The notes: generated by a model from the sequence alone, not told the origin. Counted from the first letter of the stretch, positions 11,581 through 26,100 are shown. The stretch: 64,000 nt of DNA from Bugula neritina (GCA_964035545.1 OZ037767.1:15315998-15379997); one strand, 5' to 3'. Made by a program: numbers and translations.

Positions 11581-12602
11581 TGCTTCCCAGTTAGATGCTA
11601 TTTATACATTTACGTGCAATTTATTTGAATACTATTGAAATATATGTGTATTTAAATAAATTTGAGGCAATTGCTTTTTATAATTGGCACACAAATAAAT
11701 TTCTTTGCTCTGCATAAACCTATTAATTTTACATTTTCTATATTTTTTTTTTTGAAAAAATGTTATTATTAATGCATTTAATGCTTTTTTTCAACACAAA
11801 TATGGGAAAATTCAAATATTATCGCAAATATATCCTATTAATGGTTATTTTATGTTTAGCAATTAATATAAAAGTTATATAAGGGTATACAGGTATATAA
11901 TACTTAGTACCAAAACAAAAAATACAACCTAACTGGGGAGCATATAAGTGGAATGAAACTCCTTCAACCTACTAGCTGTTTATGATTTCGAAATATTTTT
12001 GAACCCAAGACTTTTTCAAATAGCTTTTTACCAGACTACTATTAAACATTGCCCCACTCCGTTTATCAAAGACTTAAGTTGAATTTATCAACAAAAAATT
12101 TCAACTGGACATATCTCTTGCATGGGTAGTTTAGGCTTCACTAGTCAATTTCATTCATGGAAAGGAAATAGCCAACTAATTTAAAATGTGTGTAAAAGAG
12201 AGATCAGGGAGATGCACCATTTAACTCCAATGTACTCAGTTGTCAGCAAATGTGTTTCAAACAAGAAGCTTAAAATTAACAATGAAACAAGCTACTGAAT
12301 AGTCAATTGTGGATCAAGTGAACCACTTCAAAAGCCTTGTGTAAACTACCTGGTGGAACAAAAGAAGATGTTGCATAACAGAGCTATAGTAAGGAAATAT
12401 TTAAATTGTAATTCAAAGGCAAGAAACTGGCTTACCAAGCATCGAAAGAGCAAAACAAAGGTTATTACATAACAGCACAAGGTTTTCATTCATGGCTATT
12501 GACAGAAGAAATATTCTGCAGGCATAGTGAACACCAGAGGCTCAGACTAAGAGGTTGTGCTTTGAGATTCAGTAAATTTGTGCTTCCAAACAACTTCACA
12601 AC

Positions 12603-15600
12603 ATGGAAGACATTGAATCAGTTAATCACCAGGGTAAAGATTGCAGCTACCTCTCAGAGATAGAAGATGATCACTTTCTTTCAGAGTTAGGAACTAAAGT
12701 TGTTATTGCAATTTGCAGCAAAGGGTAAGCTCAATCATTTGCTTAACATTGTCATTTGCTATCATAATGACAGTATGAGTATGACTATTGCTATAGACAG
12801 ATAATTGAATTTGTGCAACTATAAATTTTAAGAGACCACATTGACTGATATTTCCCAAACTACTCTATTCCTATATCAATTTGATACGCCTGTTCCTGTA
12901 ATCATTTATTTCTAAAAAGTTTAGTGTTTTATTTCAACGTCATCTTCTAACAATTTGTGCCAAATAATGCAGTTTAGAAGCCTACAAGTAGTTATAGGCC
13001 TTAAGCAACTGCCAAGCTAACTTCTTGTTTTATACTTTATAGCTAAGTACCAAAATGCCAAGTTTAGTGGTGAGTTGGCAAAGTTGATAAATACAAGAAC
13101 ATTTTATTAACTTCCGTACCACCAGTTTATTTCCTTATTTATTTTTGCACAGCACAATTAAATGCTGAAATAGAAAAAGATGTTTAAATAGCAATATTTC
13201 TCTTGGTAGTACTGTATTTGTTTTTCAGTTTATAGACATACTGAAACTCATTTCGATATAAGAGGCCCATATAAAATAACAAATAATCATCTTGAGTTTT
13301 TTACGGGAACACAATTACTTTTTATAGTCCCGACTGTTTCAAAGCATTCATTCATCATAATGCAGTTTCCATTCAGCTAATGAGTTTTAAGCTTGCCATA
13401 ATTTAAATTTGTCAGATTTAATAGCTTAGAAAAGCGATGCTTTATTTGGTTATAACTGTTAAGTGAAACTGTTGAGTTAACTGTTATAACTGGACTGGTA
13501 AAGTAGCATTGCTAATCAACTTCATGCTAGGGGTGTGTAAATAGTATCCACAAAATACTGTGATTGCTCTTTTTGACATTCCTTGAACTCAATGTGCATT
13601 AATTATGTCTGAATACGCTATGAGCAGAGCGCCAGACATGTAATGGAAATCAGTGATTGTGTCAGAAGTGGTGGTATTTATTAACGGATGGTATTCACTT
13701 GTAACTTTAAGACAGGATCAAATGCTGTATTTCAGGTGACCATTACAGCTTATTTGGTCACAATGTTGCTCATTGTGTAAATCTTAATAGTGACTACGTA
13801 TTCATCTCCAGCCATTGTTATATAATGCCTTAAATACTGTATCTCCGCTGTGAGGTGGTTCAAAATGACATTTCTGAAACTTGTTAGTTGCCCATTTTCA
13901 TGGACCAGCCATTTGCATGGGCAAGATTGCAAGTGTGTGCCTGTTTGTATACTAGTGTTCATTTTCTCTGGCCCATAGAGAGCAATTCATGTGGGTAAAG
14001 TTCATGCTTCTAACATTTTTGATTGTTGGAGTATATTTTAGGCTTTACAGCTATGAGCTGTTTTAAATCTGTCTCACTACAAACTGGTCAGGTGCTTATG
14101 GTTTCTTGCTGTACGCATTATTAAACCTAGATATATCTCAACTCTCAACAATCGTGCCTACCTGTACAATACACAGCTGTTGGTTTTGAAAAACCCAGAT
14201 GTATGTGACTCATTTACCAGTAGAGCATTTGCACATAGAATTCTTGAGGTTTTCAAAGTCCAAGTAAGTGCCCGTTTTCGGCCTACTGGTGTTGAGCTTC
14301 AAATACATGGACATCAGCAATAGTTTACTACCTCTGTTATGCAACAATTTATGTTGGGAGTTAATCATATATATTTACTTTCCAGCTGCATTGCCTAAAG
14401 TTTTTTATCATTCCGCTGTACAAGTTATGGTATTGGTAAGCTGCAGAATAAGGCCGTCTAAAAGAAGTGCATATAAAAACTGTACACGGTAGTTTACTAA
14501 AGCTAAATCATTGAATGATTGCTAGTTATTTTCTATGAGTGAAGGAGGGAGTTTATTATCTGCAGAAAATTGAATAAGTTTATAGGAGTATATTAGTAGT
14601 AACACTAGGATGTAGACTTGCTATTACAAGCTAAAATATATACAGCAGAGAAGGTTGGTAGTTCCCATGGCTTACATGCCATAAAATCCTTGCTGAATAG
14701 CTTATTTACTATTGTGAACAAAAGGTCTGTAAACAGAATGTTAGTATAATACTACCCTGTAGCTTGAGCCATGTAAATGTAGACAGAGTGTACAATATTT
14801 AGGCCATCAGATATGCACTCATTAGAATTTCAAGTTTGCATGATGTTAAGGTAGAATTTGTTGTCTCTCTTACACTCTATGGTTCATAAGCTATTTGCTG
14901 CTGTTTCAAGATCTTATGGGTCCAGTTACATATTTCTGCAGAGTTATCAAAAAGTGGTTTGATCACTTGTTTCACTTATTAACAATGTTGTTATTTTAGA
15001 GCCACTTCTTGTGTGATATGGATTCTATAGCCACTCTCCTCTCAGTAACTTGCTCGATCTCTTGGCGATCTCACTTGTGGGACAACCTACACTAAGCATT
15101 TAATGCATTGTCATATTCAAGAAGTGTCTGAAGTGAAATCTAAGCCACTGGTAAGGTTGTATATATGTGTTTGATAGATGCAAGATAATTTTGTAGTTGC
15201 AGCAGCAGTTGTTCTGGCTTCAGTGTTAAGGAAGAATGTTTCATCATAGTTTAGCTTTAGCTTGTAATTAGCAGGAAAGTTAAATGCTTCACATATATTT
15301 TTCAGAAATGTTGTTTCTGCAAATGGTCATGTTCAACAACTTTTCATGTTTACAAGCGCCATTTGAAACACCATTTTCGACAATCCACACTTGCATTGTC
15401 TGGAGATGCTGATATCCCAGAAGTGTCTAGTTTTCCAAGTGCAGGTGAGTAATCTTCAGTCCTCCAATTGTTATTAATTCTTTGAATAAATTAGTGATAA
15501 TCCAAAAGTATAAGACAGGTCTGATTTTACCTGATACTATGAGCTATATGTAATGAAAAGGCACTTATCTTAACGTTGTTATAGTTGACTGCTTTATTTA

Positions 15601-16722
15601 AATATTATAGAGGCTGCTTTTTAGATGGTTCAGAGAAAACAGATATGTCCGCTACCTGATGATTAGTTTTAAAATAAATATAACAGCAGTAGCAGATCAA
15701 ATGCCTCAGATATTTTAGCCTACAACAAAACTGATTGATTGATTTATATAATAATATCTTTAAATTTTCTGCACAAACTTATATATGTATTTACATACAT
15801 ATTTACACTAGATGTTCATCATGTATTTCATTTTTCACGATATTGCAATGGTATAAGCCATAAGGCAAGGGCGATCAACTTTTTTTGAGCGAGGGTCACA
15901 GAAAAAGAATATTTAACGGTGAGGGAGGGCTACATTTTAGACTTTAGTTTAAGCTAGGGGTCATATAGTGCATGACATGCAGCACCAACATGTTGCTTTA
16001 TTCCACATTCTAATGAATCATTATACGGTTAAGTCCAAATAGTTACTGCAGGATGTATGTTTTGTATAGCATGTGTATAAATAAGACATTTAAAAAGTAG
16101 ATTTTGCTTTAATTTATTTATACACATAAAATAATTTTAGTTTTATGTCTTTAGGGGCCAAATAAATGTAGGCTGGGAGCCCTGGGGAAATGCAGCTGTT
16201 AGACAGTATAGTAAAATAAACATTTTCACTCTACAAGACCCATACCAGTTGAATTCTGCTAACTAACTGAAGATGATGTGATCCAACAACCACTGAATGT
16301 ACTTTATAGCTAGATAGAACACAAACTGTTGTATGCTGGGAAGGCATTTATACTATTCAGCTGCCCAGTCAACCAACTTCACAATGCCTTTCATATGTAA
16401 CACATTTTGTCACACTATATATGCCCACTGTAGTTTTAATTATATACATTTTCTTTTAGACTGATCCTACAATAATCTTCAACTTCTTCACGTTAAGGAA
16501 GTGAAAACAAAATTGGGAAAAACTATAAAACCATACATGTACAATTGATTTCAAATTTTCCATTTCCCTCAGGCTTCCTCCAAAGGCTACAAAGCAAGCT
16601 GATTGAACATTGCAATTAACAGTCTCATGATTTAATACATCTATATTGCTATTTTAGATAATCTGTTGGAAGACTCTGCTGTGCCTATTCCCGTAGATAA
16701 CCCGTTTCAAGAGCCGTTTAGT
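12603..16722 (+). pseudogene. Transposon copy A gene, 5' exons with C2H2-type finger
   Basis: Exon 1 (12603-12724) starts at ATG and encodes an acidic stretch (MEDIESVNHQG, LSEIEDDHFLSELG) ending at a GTAAGC donor. The same exon is at 21529-21650 in copy B. Exon 15306-15444 encodes a zinc-finger-like segment (CCFCKW then H..KRHLKHHF) followed by GTGAGT. Exon about 16657-16722 encodes DNLLEDSAVPIPVDNPF. A degraded finger-like stretch precedes these near 15000-15150. The rest of the gene was lost when copy A was truncated. It probably supplied the N-terminal DNA-binding part of the protein whose C-terminal part survives in copy B; this assignment is inference from the shared context. Confidence 0.5.
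14600..14830 (+). repeat. Old remnant of the DDE_4 transposon inverted repeat
   Basis: Shares GTAGACTTGCTATTAC, GTAGTTCCCATGGCTTACAT, TTTACTATTGT and further blocks in the same order with 10880-11110, but is much more decayed. It is an older copy of the same family inside transposon A. Confidence 0.65.
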
Positions 16723-18079
16723 GGTTAGTATTTAGGCTGAGAAATAGACGCATAGTGGCAAAGTTATTTTGTTTTAAATGATATTTAGTAATTGAAACAA
16801 AAAATTTTGCAAAAGACTTTTTGACATATATATGTGTTCTAGATGATTTATTATTATAGGAGATTTAAGAAGCTCCTCTGCTTGATTACAAGACTTCTTG
16901 TGCATCAGCAATCAAATAATTTTCTTCCTAATTATTTCTTAGTTATGTAACGTTATGTACGTTTCACCTTCCAGGTGTGACATTCTACATTTTAAGTTCT
17001 ACATTTCGTATTCTAAATACCGTATCATATTAGAGGTAATGTTTTATACATTTTAGTAAAGTGATCGTAATATCACAGCTTTGCACTTGAAGTATAAATT
17101 TTATAAGAATATAACATGTTATAAAATTAGTTGGGTGATGAAGTTTGAAAATGTACAATATAGCATGAAGTTTTTAATTATTCTAGTATTGATGAGCCAT
17201 GAGTTTATTTTACAAGTTGTTTTTATTATGAGCTGATACATTTTTTATAAGCTGTAAAAGTGTTAGGATTGTTAGAATAACAAAAAAATAGTTTTTCTCT
17301 GTAAATTATTAAAACGAGATCTTGAAATTATTAATTTAAAGTTTTTTAGGAGTTTATTCAAACTTAATATATAGTTTTAGAAAATAGGTTTAATAGTTAT
17401 CATCATGTTTAACTTGGAAACCAAAAAAACTTTTATTTAATAATACATTTCAAAATGTTAAGATATTATTCTTTACTAAAATGCCTATACTGTATAAGGT
17501 AATAACATTTTGCAAATTGTCATTAGCAGATGACAAATGAAATACCAATACGTTCTTATTTACAGTATAATGGTTTCATCCCAGCTTGATATAGACGCAA
17601 TTTTTTATTTTGGTACCATATAGTTATATAGTAATATATTATAGCTATAATATATATACCTATATAACTGTTGTATTGATTGCTAAATAGCTAAAATACT
17701 AATAGCCATATTACAATAGGTAACATGAATTATCTGAAATAATGTTCTAATTTTCACAGATTTGTGTGGGACAGAAAATAGTATAATAGACATTAATAAT
17801 AGACATTACCTTTAATTAATGACTATACTCATTAACTAAATATCTGTTCAAACAAGGAGCAAAATGTATTCAAAATTGATGTTAATGCAAATCAAAGAAA
17901 TTAATAATGTGCTAAATATGTGCTTCATTTAAATATACATATATATTTCAATAATATTAAAATAAATTGCACATAAAATATATATTATACCAAAATAAAT
18001 AATTAGCGTCTAACTGAGAAGCGTCTATCTAGGATAACACCAAAACAAACTGTTTTTATTACTACCAGCTGTCTAGAAG

Positions 18080-18236
18080 ATGCATCAATATCTGATGTGT
18101 ATAGCACCGGTTCCTATAGTTTATGGTTCAGTGTACATGGGTTGTTACAAGGACACCTCAACTAGAGCTCTACCATTGAGGTATGATTCTAATGACATGA
18201 CAGTCGACCTTTGTATTGGCTACTGCATTTACAGAG
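18080..18236 (+). pseudogene. Orphan exon 1 of a WSC-family gene
   Basis: 157 bp, ATG to a GTTAGT donor (GTAAGT in unit 3). It encodes a hydrophobic signal-like start and the first half of a WSC domain (YMGCYKD, LCIGYC), nearly identical to exon 1 at 36224-36380. No exon 2 or 3 follows before the next transposon, because the region homologous to 37422-39254 is deleted. It is a gene fragment. Confidence 0.8.
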
Positions 18237-18496
18237 GTTAGTATTCCATTCACTTACTAAGTTGATTTTTTACAATATAGTGAAATTACAACCTATGAAG
18301 CAGAGCTAATAAATTAGCCATCAATTTAGGAGTAACTCACAATATCTTGAAACTTCAAAGGAATTGCAATTATCCTGACATAAGATTGCTACATACTTAT
18401 ACGTAAAGTAATTGCTGTGCTTGCTTTAAAGTTTAGACATTTTACCTGAGCTACAGGTATTTAAATAGGGCCATGCAGTTGGTATCTATAGCATAG

Positions 18497-18765
18497 TAAG
18501 TCGCAGTGGTCTAGGGGTCAGAGTGTTTGCCTACAAGTAAGCACAAAGTAATGAGTTTGAGCCCCATTGTAAGGCAGTCGTGATGTTGGGAAGAGCATCC
18601 AGTCATAATTGCTCCTGTGCCTCATATGAATAAGTCTTAAGCCAGCTTTAACAAAAACCCCTTCTATCAGAGATCTTCTCATAGGTATGGTGACTATAAA
18701 CTTGTGTGAGTTGGTATATATTAGCATGTGTGCACATAATAATATATCCAAAAAAACTTGCATGT
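18497..18765 (+). mobile_element. tRNA-derived SINE in intron remnant
   Basis: Has an A-box-like GTCGCAGTGGTCTAGGGGTC and a B-box-like GAGTTTGAGCCCC about 50 bases later, followed by a non-tRNA body. The same insertion is at 36637, so it predates the duplication. Confidence 0.6.
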
Positions 18766-20039
18766 CGCAATATATATTGAATATCTATATAACTTTGAAA
18801 TCTATAGCTAACTAGTTGTTTGATTGGCTATAAATATCATATTACAGTAAATTATTTAAAGTGAATTGATTATATCAAATTAATATGTTAGCAAGCATAA
18901 AGTCAACTAATATTATTAATCGCCTTAGTTGTAAACTGATTCAACAAATGTAAATAAATCAATAGAGAAAGTTTATGCATAAAAGCAATTAGCTGCTCGT
19001 AATACTTTTTCAGTAAATCTAAACATTATACATGTTCAGAAACTGCTTTTTTAAGTTTACTTAATTAATAGCAAGTATAAACATTTTGTTATTTATATAA
19101 ATGCTATGATCTTAAGTTTATCAGAGGATAATTCAATTATGCAATTATTTGACTAGTCCTAAAAAAAAATTATGAATATTAAAATTAATTGAAGAATACT
19201 CAAATAATAGTTTATTATTCAAAGTTTTATTCATATTAACTAGAAGGCACAGCTCTCTATCACTATATAGCCATGATACTATACCCCAATTTTAATTTAG
19301 TAAATTATCACACAAATAATAACTTATTGAATGAGTTTTCTGACAAAGAATAATAACTTATTGATTGGGTTTTCTGTCAAAGAACATAATATCTTTCTGA
19401 TGCTGGTAACATTTACAATTATATTTATGTTTAAAGTATAATATCTATGTTTAGTATAATATTTTAGTTATGTTGACATTTATGCTATAGCTGTTGGGAA
19501 TTTAATAAACAATAATCTCGGTTCTACAATGAATTTTATCCCAATATATAAGTAAATATACCATTTTAATCAAAAAAGGGAGAACAATAATCAATTAAGG
19601 TAATTGAAAGGGCACAACAGAAACCTATATTATATGAAATGGTCAAAAGAGGACAACTCTAGATAATCATAATATCCCAGTGATAATTTCACTTATTGAC
19701 TGCAAATGCATATTATTTGTCTGATCAAACAATAAAAAAAGTCAATGACTATACGTTTTTAATATAAACAACAGCCATGTCTGTGTTTTACTAAATCAGC
19801 CAATCAAATATTTGCTGAAGTAGCATTCAATTCTCTTAACTAACTAATTATATTATCTCGTCAGTTTAAAACTCTAAAGAAGCATCCAATATTTTGAAAG
19901 ACTAGATAATGAGTGCTTCTACTAACATGTGACAGCATAAACTCTCATTGGTATCGCTGACTGTATTATTATACTGAGTGAAAAACATTGAGGCACTAAA
20001 ATAGTGAACTTTTTTACACTCAGCTTTATTTGATATCTG

Positions 20040-20438
20040 CACAGAGAGAAATATTAGTGCAGTGCTTGCACTAAAGTTGTTCAAAGAGCCTTTTATTGCC
20101 GGTATAGCCTGCACCACACCTCTAATAGTTGTTAGACCTGCACTTATTTTGATGAAATTGAAAATTAATCCGATTAGTGTAAGCTGAAAAACATTTTGTA
20201 GTAGCTCTGAAACCACTTAGTTGTTAAGTCAACGCTACTTTTCACAAGTATTACGTAATTATCATCCCTAGGTTCTAATGAAGCTAAACAGTAATTGATA
20301 GGAGCAGAAAATGAGATCAATGCTATAACTACATATGTTCAAGCAAAATTTTATTTACATAAGAATTATGGAACAATCAGCAGTTGTTCACCTAACAACA
20401 TTATTCGTTCACATTTGCACTGATGATGATCACAAACC
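20040..20438 (+). repeat. Left terminal inverted repeat of transposon copy B
   Basis: Complementary to 28742-29140 with perhaps one difference per ten to fifteen bases. Confidence 0.85.
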
Positions 20439-21528
20439 TTTATAGGAAGCTATAGGATAGAGTTGAACCCTACATTTGGGTCATTTCGATTGGTGCTTCC
20501 CAGTTAGATGCTATTTATACATTTTACGTGCAATTTATTTGAATACTATTGAAATATATGTGCATTTAAATAAATTTGAGTCAATTGCTTTTTGTAATTG
20601 GCACACAAATAAATTTCTTTGCTCTGCATAAACCTATTAATTTTGCATTTTCTACATTTTTTGTTTTTTGAAAAAATGTTATTATTAATGCATTTAATGC
20701 TTTTTTTCAACACAAATTTGGAAAAATTTAAATATTGTTGCGAATATATCATATCAATGGTTATTTTATGTTTAGCAATGATATGAAAGTTATATAAGGG
20801 TATATAGGTATATAATACTTAGCACCAAAACAAAAAATACAACTTAACTGGGGAGCATATAAGTGGAATGCAACTCCATCAACCTACTGTTCATGATTTG
20901 GAAATTTCTATGAACCTAAGATATTTTCAAATAGCTTGTTACCAGACTACTATTAAACATTGCCCCATTCCGTTTATCAAAGACTAAGGCTGAAGTTGAA
21001 TTTATTAACAAAAAAGTTCATCTGCACATATTATCTCTTGCATGGGTAGTTTAGGCTTCACTAGTCAATTTCATTCATGGAAAGGAAAGCCAACTAATTT
21101 AAAATGTGTGTAAAAGAGAGATCAGGGAGATGCACCATTAAACTCCAATGTACTCAGTTATTAGCAAATGTGTTTCAAACAAGAAGCTTAAAATTAATAA
21201 CAAAACAAGCTACTGAATAGTCAAGTGTAGATCAGGTGAACCACTTCAAAAGCCTAAGTAACTTGGGTAAATTACCTGGTGAAACAAAAGAAAACATTGC
21301 ATAACAAAGCTATAGTAAGGAAATATTTAAATTGTAATTCAAAGGCTAGAAACTGGCTTACCAAGCAGTAACAAAGCAAAGCAAAGGTTATTACATAACA
21401 GCACATAGTTTTCATTAACGGCTATTGACAGAAGAAACATTCTACAGGCATAGTGAACACCAGAAGCTCAGACTAAGAGGTTGTGCTTTGAGATTCAGTA
21501 ACTTTGTGCTTCCAAACAACCTCACAAC

Positions 21529-23134
21529 ATGGAAGACATTAAATCAGTTAATCACCAGGGTAAAGATTGCAGCTACTTCTCAGAGATAGAAGATGATCAT
21601 TTTCTTTCAGAGTTAGGAACTAAAGTTGTTATTGCAATTTGCAGCAAAGGGTAAGCTCAATCATTTGCTTAACATTGTCGTTTGCTATCACAATGACAGT
21701 ATGCATGAGTATGACTATTGCTATAGACAGATAATTGAATTTGTGCAACTATAAGTTTCCAGAGATCACATTGACTGATATTTCTCAAACTATTCTAATC
21801 CTATATCAATTTGATACGCCTGTTCCTGTAATCATTTAAAAAGTTTAGCGTTTTATTTCAACGTCATCTTCTAACAATTTGTGCCAAATAATGCAGTTTA
21901 GAAGCCTACAAGTAGTTATAGGCCTTAAGCAGCTGCCAAGCTAACTTCTTGTTTTATACTTTATAGCTAAGTACCAAAATGCCAAATTTAGTGGTGAGTT
22001 GGCAAAGTTGATAAATACAAGAACATTTTATTAACTTCCGTACCACCAGTTTATTTCCTTATTTATTTTTGCACAGCACAATTAAATGCTGAAATAGAAA
22101 AAGATGTTTAAATAGCAATATTTTTCTTGGTAGTACTGTATTTGTTTTTCAGTTTATAGACATACTGAAACTTATTTCGATATAAGAGGCCCATATAAAA
22201 TAACAAATAATCATCTTGAGTTTTTTACGGGAACACAATTACTTTTTATAGTCCCAACTGTTTCAAAACATTCATTCATCATAATGCAGTTTCCATTTAG
22301 CTAATGAGTTTTAAGCTTGCCATAATTTAAATTTGTCAGATTTAATAGCTTAGAAAAGCGATGCTTTATTTGGTTATAACTGTTAAGTGAAGCTGTTGAG
22401 TTAACTGTTACAACTGGACTGGTAAAGTAGCATTGCTAATCAACTTCATGCTAGGGGTGTGTAAATAGTATCCACAAAATACTGTGATTGCTCTTTTAGT
22501 TTTTGGCATTCCTTGAACCCAATGTGCATTTGTTATCTCTGAATAAGCAATGAGCAGAGCGCCGGACAAGTATTTTGCAAAAGACTTTCTGGCATATATA
22601 TGTTTTCTAGATGATTTATTATTGTAGGATATTTAAGAAGCTCCTCTGCTTGATTACAAGACTTCTTGTGCATCAGCAATCAAATAATTTCCTTCCTAAT
22701 TATTTCTTAGTTATATAACATTCACACTGCTATATATACTTGTTTACCAGCACTTATTATTAATTCACAGCTTAGATTTGATTTTAAATGGTGAAAGTAC
22801 CAATTATGTGTATATACCATAGCGTGTCATTTTAAAGCATAGTTCTTCTGAAAATAATAAAAGTTGCTTTACTTGCAAGCTGGTGCAGGCAATGATGTGA
22901 GTCAGATGCCGCCAACTGTTCTGCCAACTTGTACCTCAGTAGAACAAAGATCCTGTCAATCAGAGGCAGCCATTCAGTAAGTTGCTCATTTGAATATATA
23001 TAGATAAAACTTTTATTCAGGCTTTCTCTTCAAAGTTATTTATTTTTACACTTCATGAACTTAACCATATTCAGGCATACAAACAAATTACTGCATTCAT
23101 TATATAGGGCATTCATTGTATATACGATATATAT

Positions 23135-23174
<40 letters not shown>

Positions 23175-26100
23175 TATTCAGCTGTCTCTTGAACTGTTTG
23201 TAAAATATTTGTATGGGCTGTTTTAGGTTCCTTCTCAAGTTGTATGAGAAAGGGGACACCGCACGCACTCAAACACAACAAATAGTTGAATCATCTGAAG
23301 CTTTGTTACAGATGACAACAGCTTCTATTCGTAGAGATGTCGATGATTTAGTTAGGAAAATTGGCACGAACCACATTGAAAAGGTCACTACTTTGAATAA
23401 GACACTCTATAGCACTACACTGACATTCGAAGGTTTAGAGACAGATTTTAAAAGGATTGTTGAGATTAAAAAGCGAGACTTGACCATGCCACAGAGGTAC
23501 CTGGTAGGTAATAAAGAAAATTCTACAAAAGATGGCACTAAAATTTAAACTCCATGCCACGCCCAGTATGTGCCCTTTACTCAAACCCTTTCTAAGCTAA
23601 AAGTTACATCACCAATTCCTACGTTGATGGTGATATAATAGGTTTTGCTGATGGTAGTCTCTATAAAAATTCTAACTTTCTTCAACAACATCCAGATGCC
23701 CTTCAACTGGCTCTATACAATGAGGACATAGAGCTGGCAAACCCTTTAGGTTCGAAAGCTGGTATTCATAAGCTTTCCATGTTTTATGTCTCTGATCTCA
23801 AAGGACTTGGTTATTCAAAAATTATAAAACCTCTCTTTACAGACTTACAGAAGCTAGAGCAAGGTGTTCAAGTAAGCTCTGGTGATTCAGGTACAAGGAC
23901 TATTTAAGTGATGCTCGTCCAGCTTATAGGTGACAATCTGGCGGCTAACTAATTACTAGGCCAGCTTTTCCGCTCAGCACTATTGCAGATTCTGCTATAT
24001 GGCTTTCGATTAAACAAAACATGCCGTGGAAAGCTCAAAAGACCTGCTGAAAAGTCAGGAACAATTCACTGTGCTGATGTGGCTGCAGTGGAGCAGGACG
24101 TTGATAATTATAAACACACTGGAGTTAAGCGATCTTTAATCCTTGACCAGCTGCAGAATTTCTCATCAATAGAAAGTACAGTACCTGACTGCTTGATTTC
24201 CTAGAATGAGTTTGTAAAACTGAACTGTCACTTATTCTAACTGCTCTGGCTGAGGAGAAGCTGCTTTCTCTTGAAATCCTAAATTCACGAATTAAATTAT
24301 ACAATTATGGGTGAGATATCTCAGGTGTATAAATAGAAGAGAGAATATCTTTTATATAAGATGAGAATGGGATATAGATCATATGGGTTTCAGTGCTCAA
24401 TTGTTGGAGTTATAAAAAAAACCTCTTAGCTGGATGGAAATTGCTCAAAATAGCAAGTTGATATTGTATGCACTTTTACTAATGTTGAGCTTTATATAAT
24501 AGGAAGCAGTTATAGAGTATATTGGCTGGCTATGTAATGTTAAGTGCATCATGGGTGTTGTAAGTTGGGTGTTGAAGGTGATGTTAGAAATTGAAAGTAG
24601 AAGTATAGTTGAAGTTTAGACTCGCTGCTGGGATAGGCTATAATTATAGATGAGTTTTGGGTTTAGGTTTTGTAGTGAGAAATATATTTGTACGAAAAAG
24701 TGGGGATGGTTTGAGTAGAATGTTACAGTTGTATGTAGTTTTGGTTGCTTTCTTATCAGAATAACTTGTTAGCACCATGCAAATGATTTTATTGTAAATT
24801 GTTTCTTTTAAAGTTGAAACTATAAACATTTTCTGAATTATTTTGTACTTTTTGTGCAAATCATCTGACCTTTCTAACAAGCCTATGACAACACTATCTC
24901 GGGACAAAATCAAGCAGACAGCAGCAGCAACTTGGTGTTTAATAAGACTGTTGCCATTTTTTGTTGGACACCTAGTTCCTGAAGAAAACAAGTATTGGCA
25001 TTTATATCTCTTACTCCGAGATGTCATGGATTTGATTCTTGCACAAACTCTGACAATAGAGAGTACATATGCCATGGAAGCCACCATTGCACTCCATCAT
25101 TCAGTTTTTCTTGAGGTGAGGCTTCAGTTGTGCACATGAATGCATACTAAGGATTGATTAACAATTTTGCACCACTTCCATATATATAAAGATGTGTAGA
25201 ATATAAGTACTGAACTTTTTGTTGTTGTTTAAAACTGAAAATTTATTGATTATTGGTTTGCAGACTATTCCAGAAAGAAATCTTTCTCCAAAACACCATT
25301 TTATGACACACTACGGAGAAGCGGTCAGAAAGCATGGCCCATTGATCACATATTGGTGTATGCGCTATGAGGGAAAGCACAGGATGGCTAAATCAATTGC
25401 TGCTACATCATGTGTGCAATAAAAAATATTTATTTGTTAAGCACAATATAAATAGTGTGTGGCTTGTTAGTCATAAACTGGTAATGTTGTCGCATTCTCT
25501 TGTGTTCTATGAAAAGAATACTTTTTGACTTTTACTTAGTTTTGCAGAAGTCGTGTGTGAAGCTCATGTTAAAATGTTTTTGGGTTCTTTTTGTGCAACT
25601 TAGTTTATTTTATAGTCTATACACAAATAGTTCTTGCCATAAAAAAAGCAGGGCTACATGACCACACTCCCACTTATAAAAAAGTTTAAATTGTTGTTCT
25701 TTTAAAGTAAAAGAAAGCTGATGCAACTCATAATCAAGAGAGGATAACTCTAGGATATAACACTGATGGTGATCATATAGATTGAAAAAAGCTTTTGTGC
25801 AAGATGAAATATATTTTTTATTGACACATTGAAAAAACTTGGGCATATTGTGTGCTTCCCCCCACCTGATACAATAAAGTTTATTGTCAAGTTCAATGGG
25901 TGGTGATATGCTTATGTGCTGAAAATGAAGTGACTTACTATATTGCATGACCTGGTTTGATTTTATGCTCCCAGCAGCATGTGTTTCTAACACAGTTAAA
26001 TAAATCGATCAAGTTAATGTCTTTGAGCAGTCGTCTAATAGTTTGGGCTTGTTATAGACAATGGAATTATAACACACTATACTACCTATAATATAAAGGG

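Larger units (their letters stand above)
7611..16955 (+). mobile_element. Large inverted-repeat transposon, copy A (3'-truncated, with nested element)
   Basis: Begins CACGGAGAG and matches the left end of copy B (20040-29140) for its first 400 bases and beyond. After a nested DDE_4 element (8060-11580), homology with copy B resumes (11581 matches about 20492) and runs to about 13640. Copy A then has a 3.2-kb segment (about 13640-16805) that copy B lacks, and homology resumes to about 16949. There it is cut off and joined to duplicated WSC-gene flank at 16961, so the transposase-coding half and right inverted repeat are absent. Confidence 0.75.
16961..20039 (+). repeat. Duplicated WSC-gene segment, copy 1 (internally deleted)
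   Basis: From GTTTCACCTTCCAGG onward it matches 35103 onward with scattered differences, covering upstream sequence, exon 1, an intronic SINE and downstream flank. At about 19279 the match jumps from position about 37421 to about 39255 of the other copy, so exons 2 and 3 are missing. It is ended by transposon copy B at 20040. Confidence 0.85.

Noticed and set aside
15868-16205. Stretch resembling a hAT-type MITE (GAGCGAGGGTCACAG, GGGGCCAAATAAATG)
   Set aside because: Resemblance to such elements is only by style; no matching terminal repeats or target duplication could be found.
24644-25087. 147-codon minus-strand frame
   Set aside because: Lies opposite a recognisable exon of the transposon gene on the + strand and has no domain signal.
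25610-25993. 127-codon minus-strand frame inside transposon B
   Set aside because: No motif, homology or splice context; composition like surrounding non-coding DNA.
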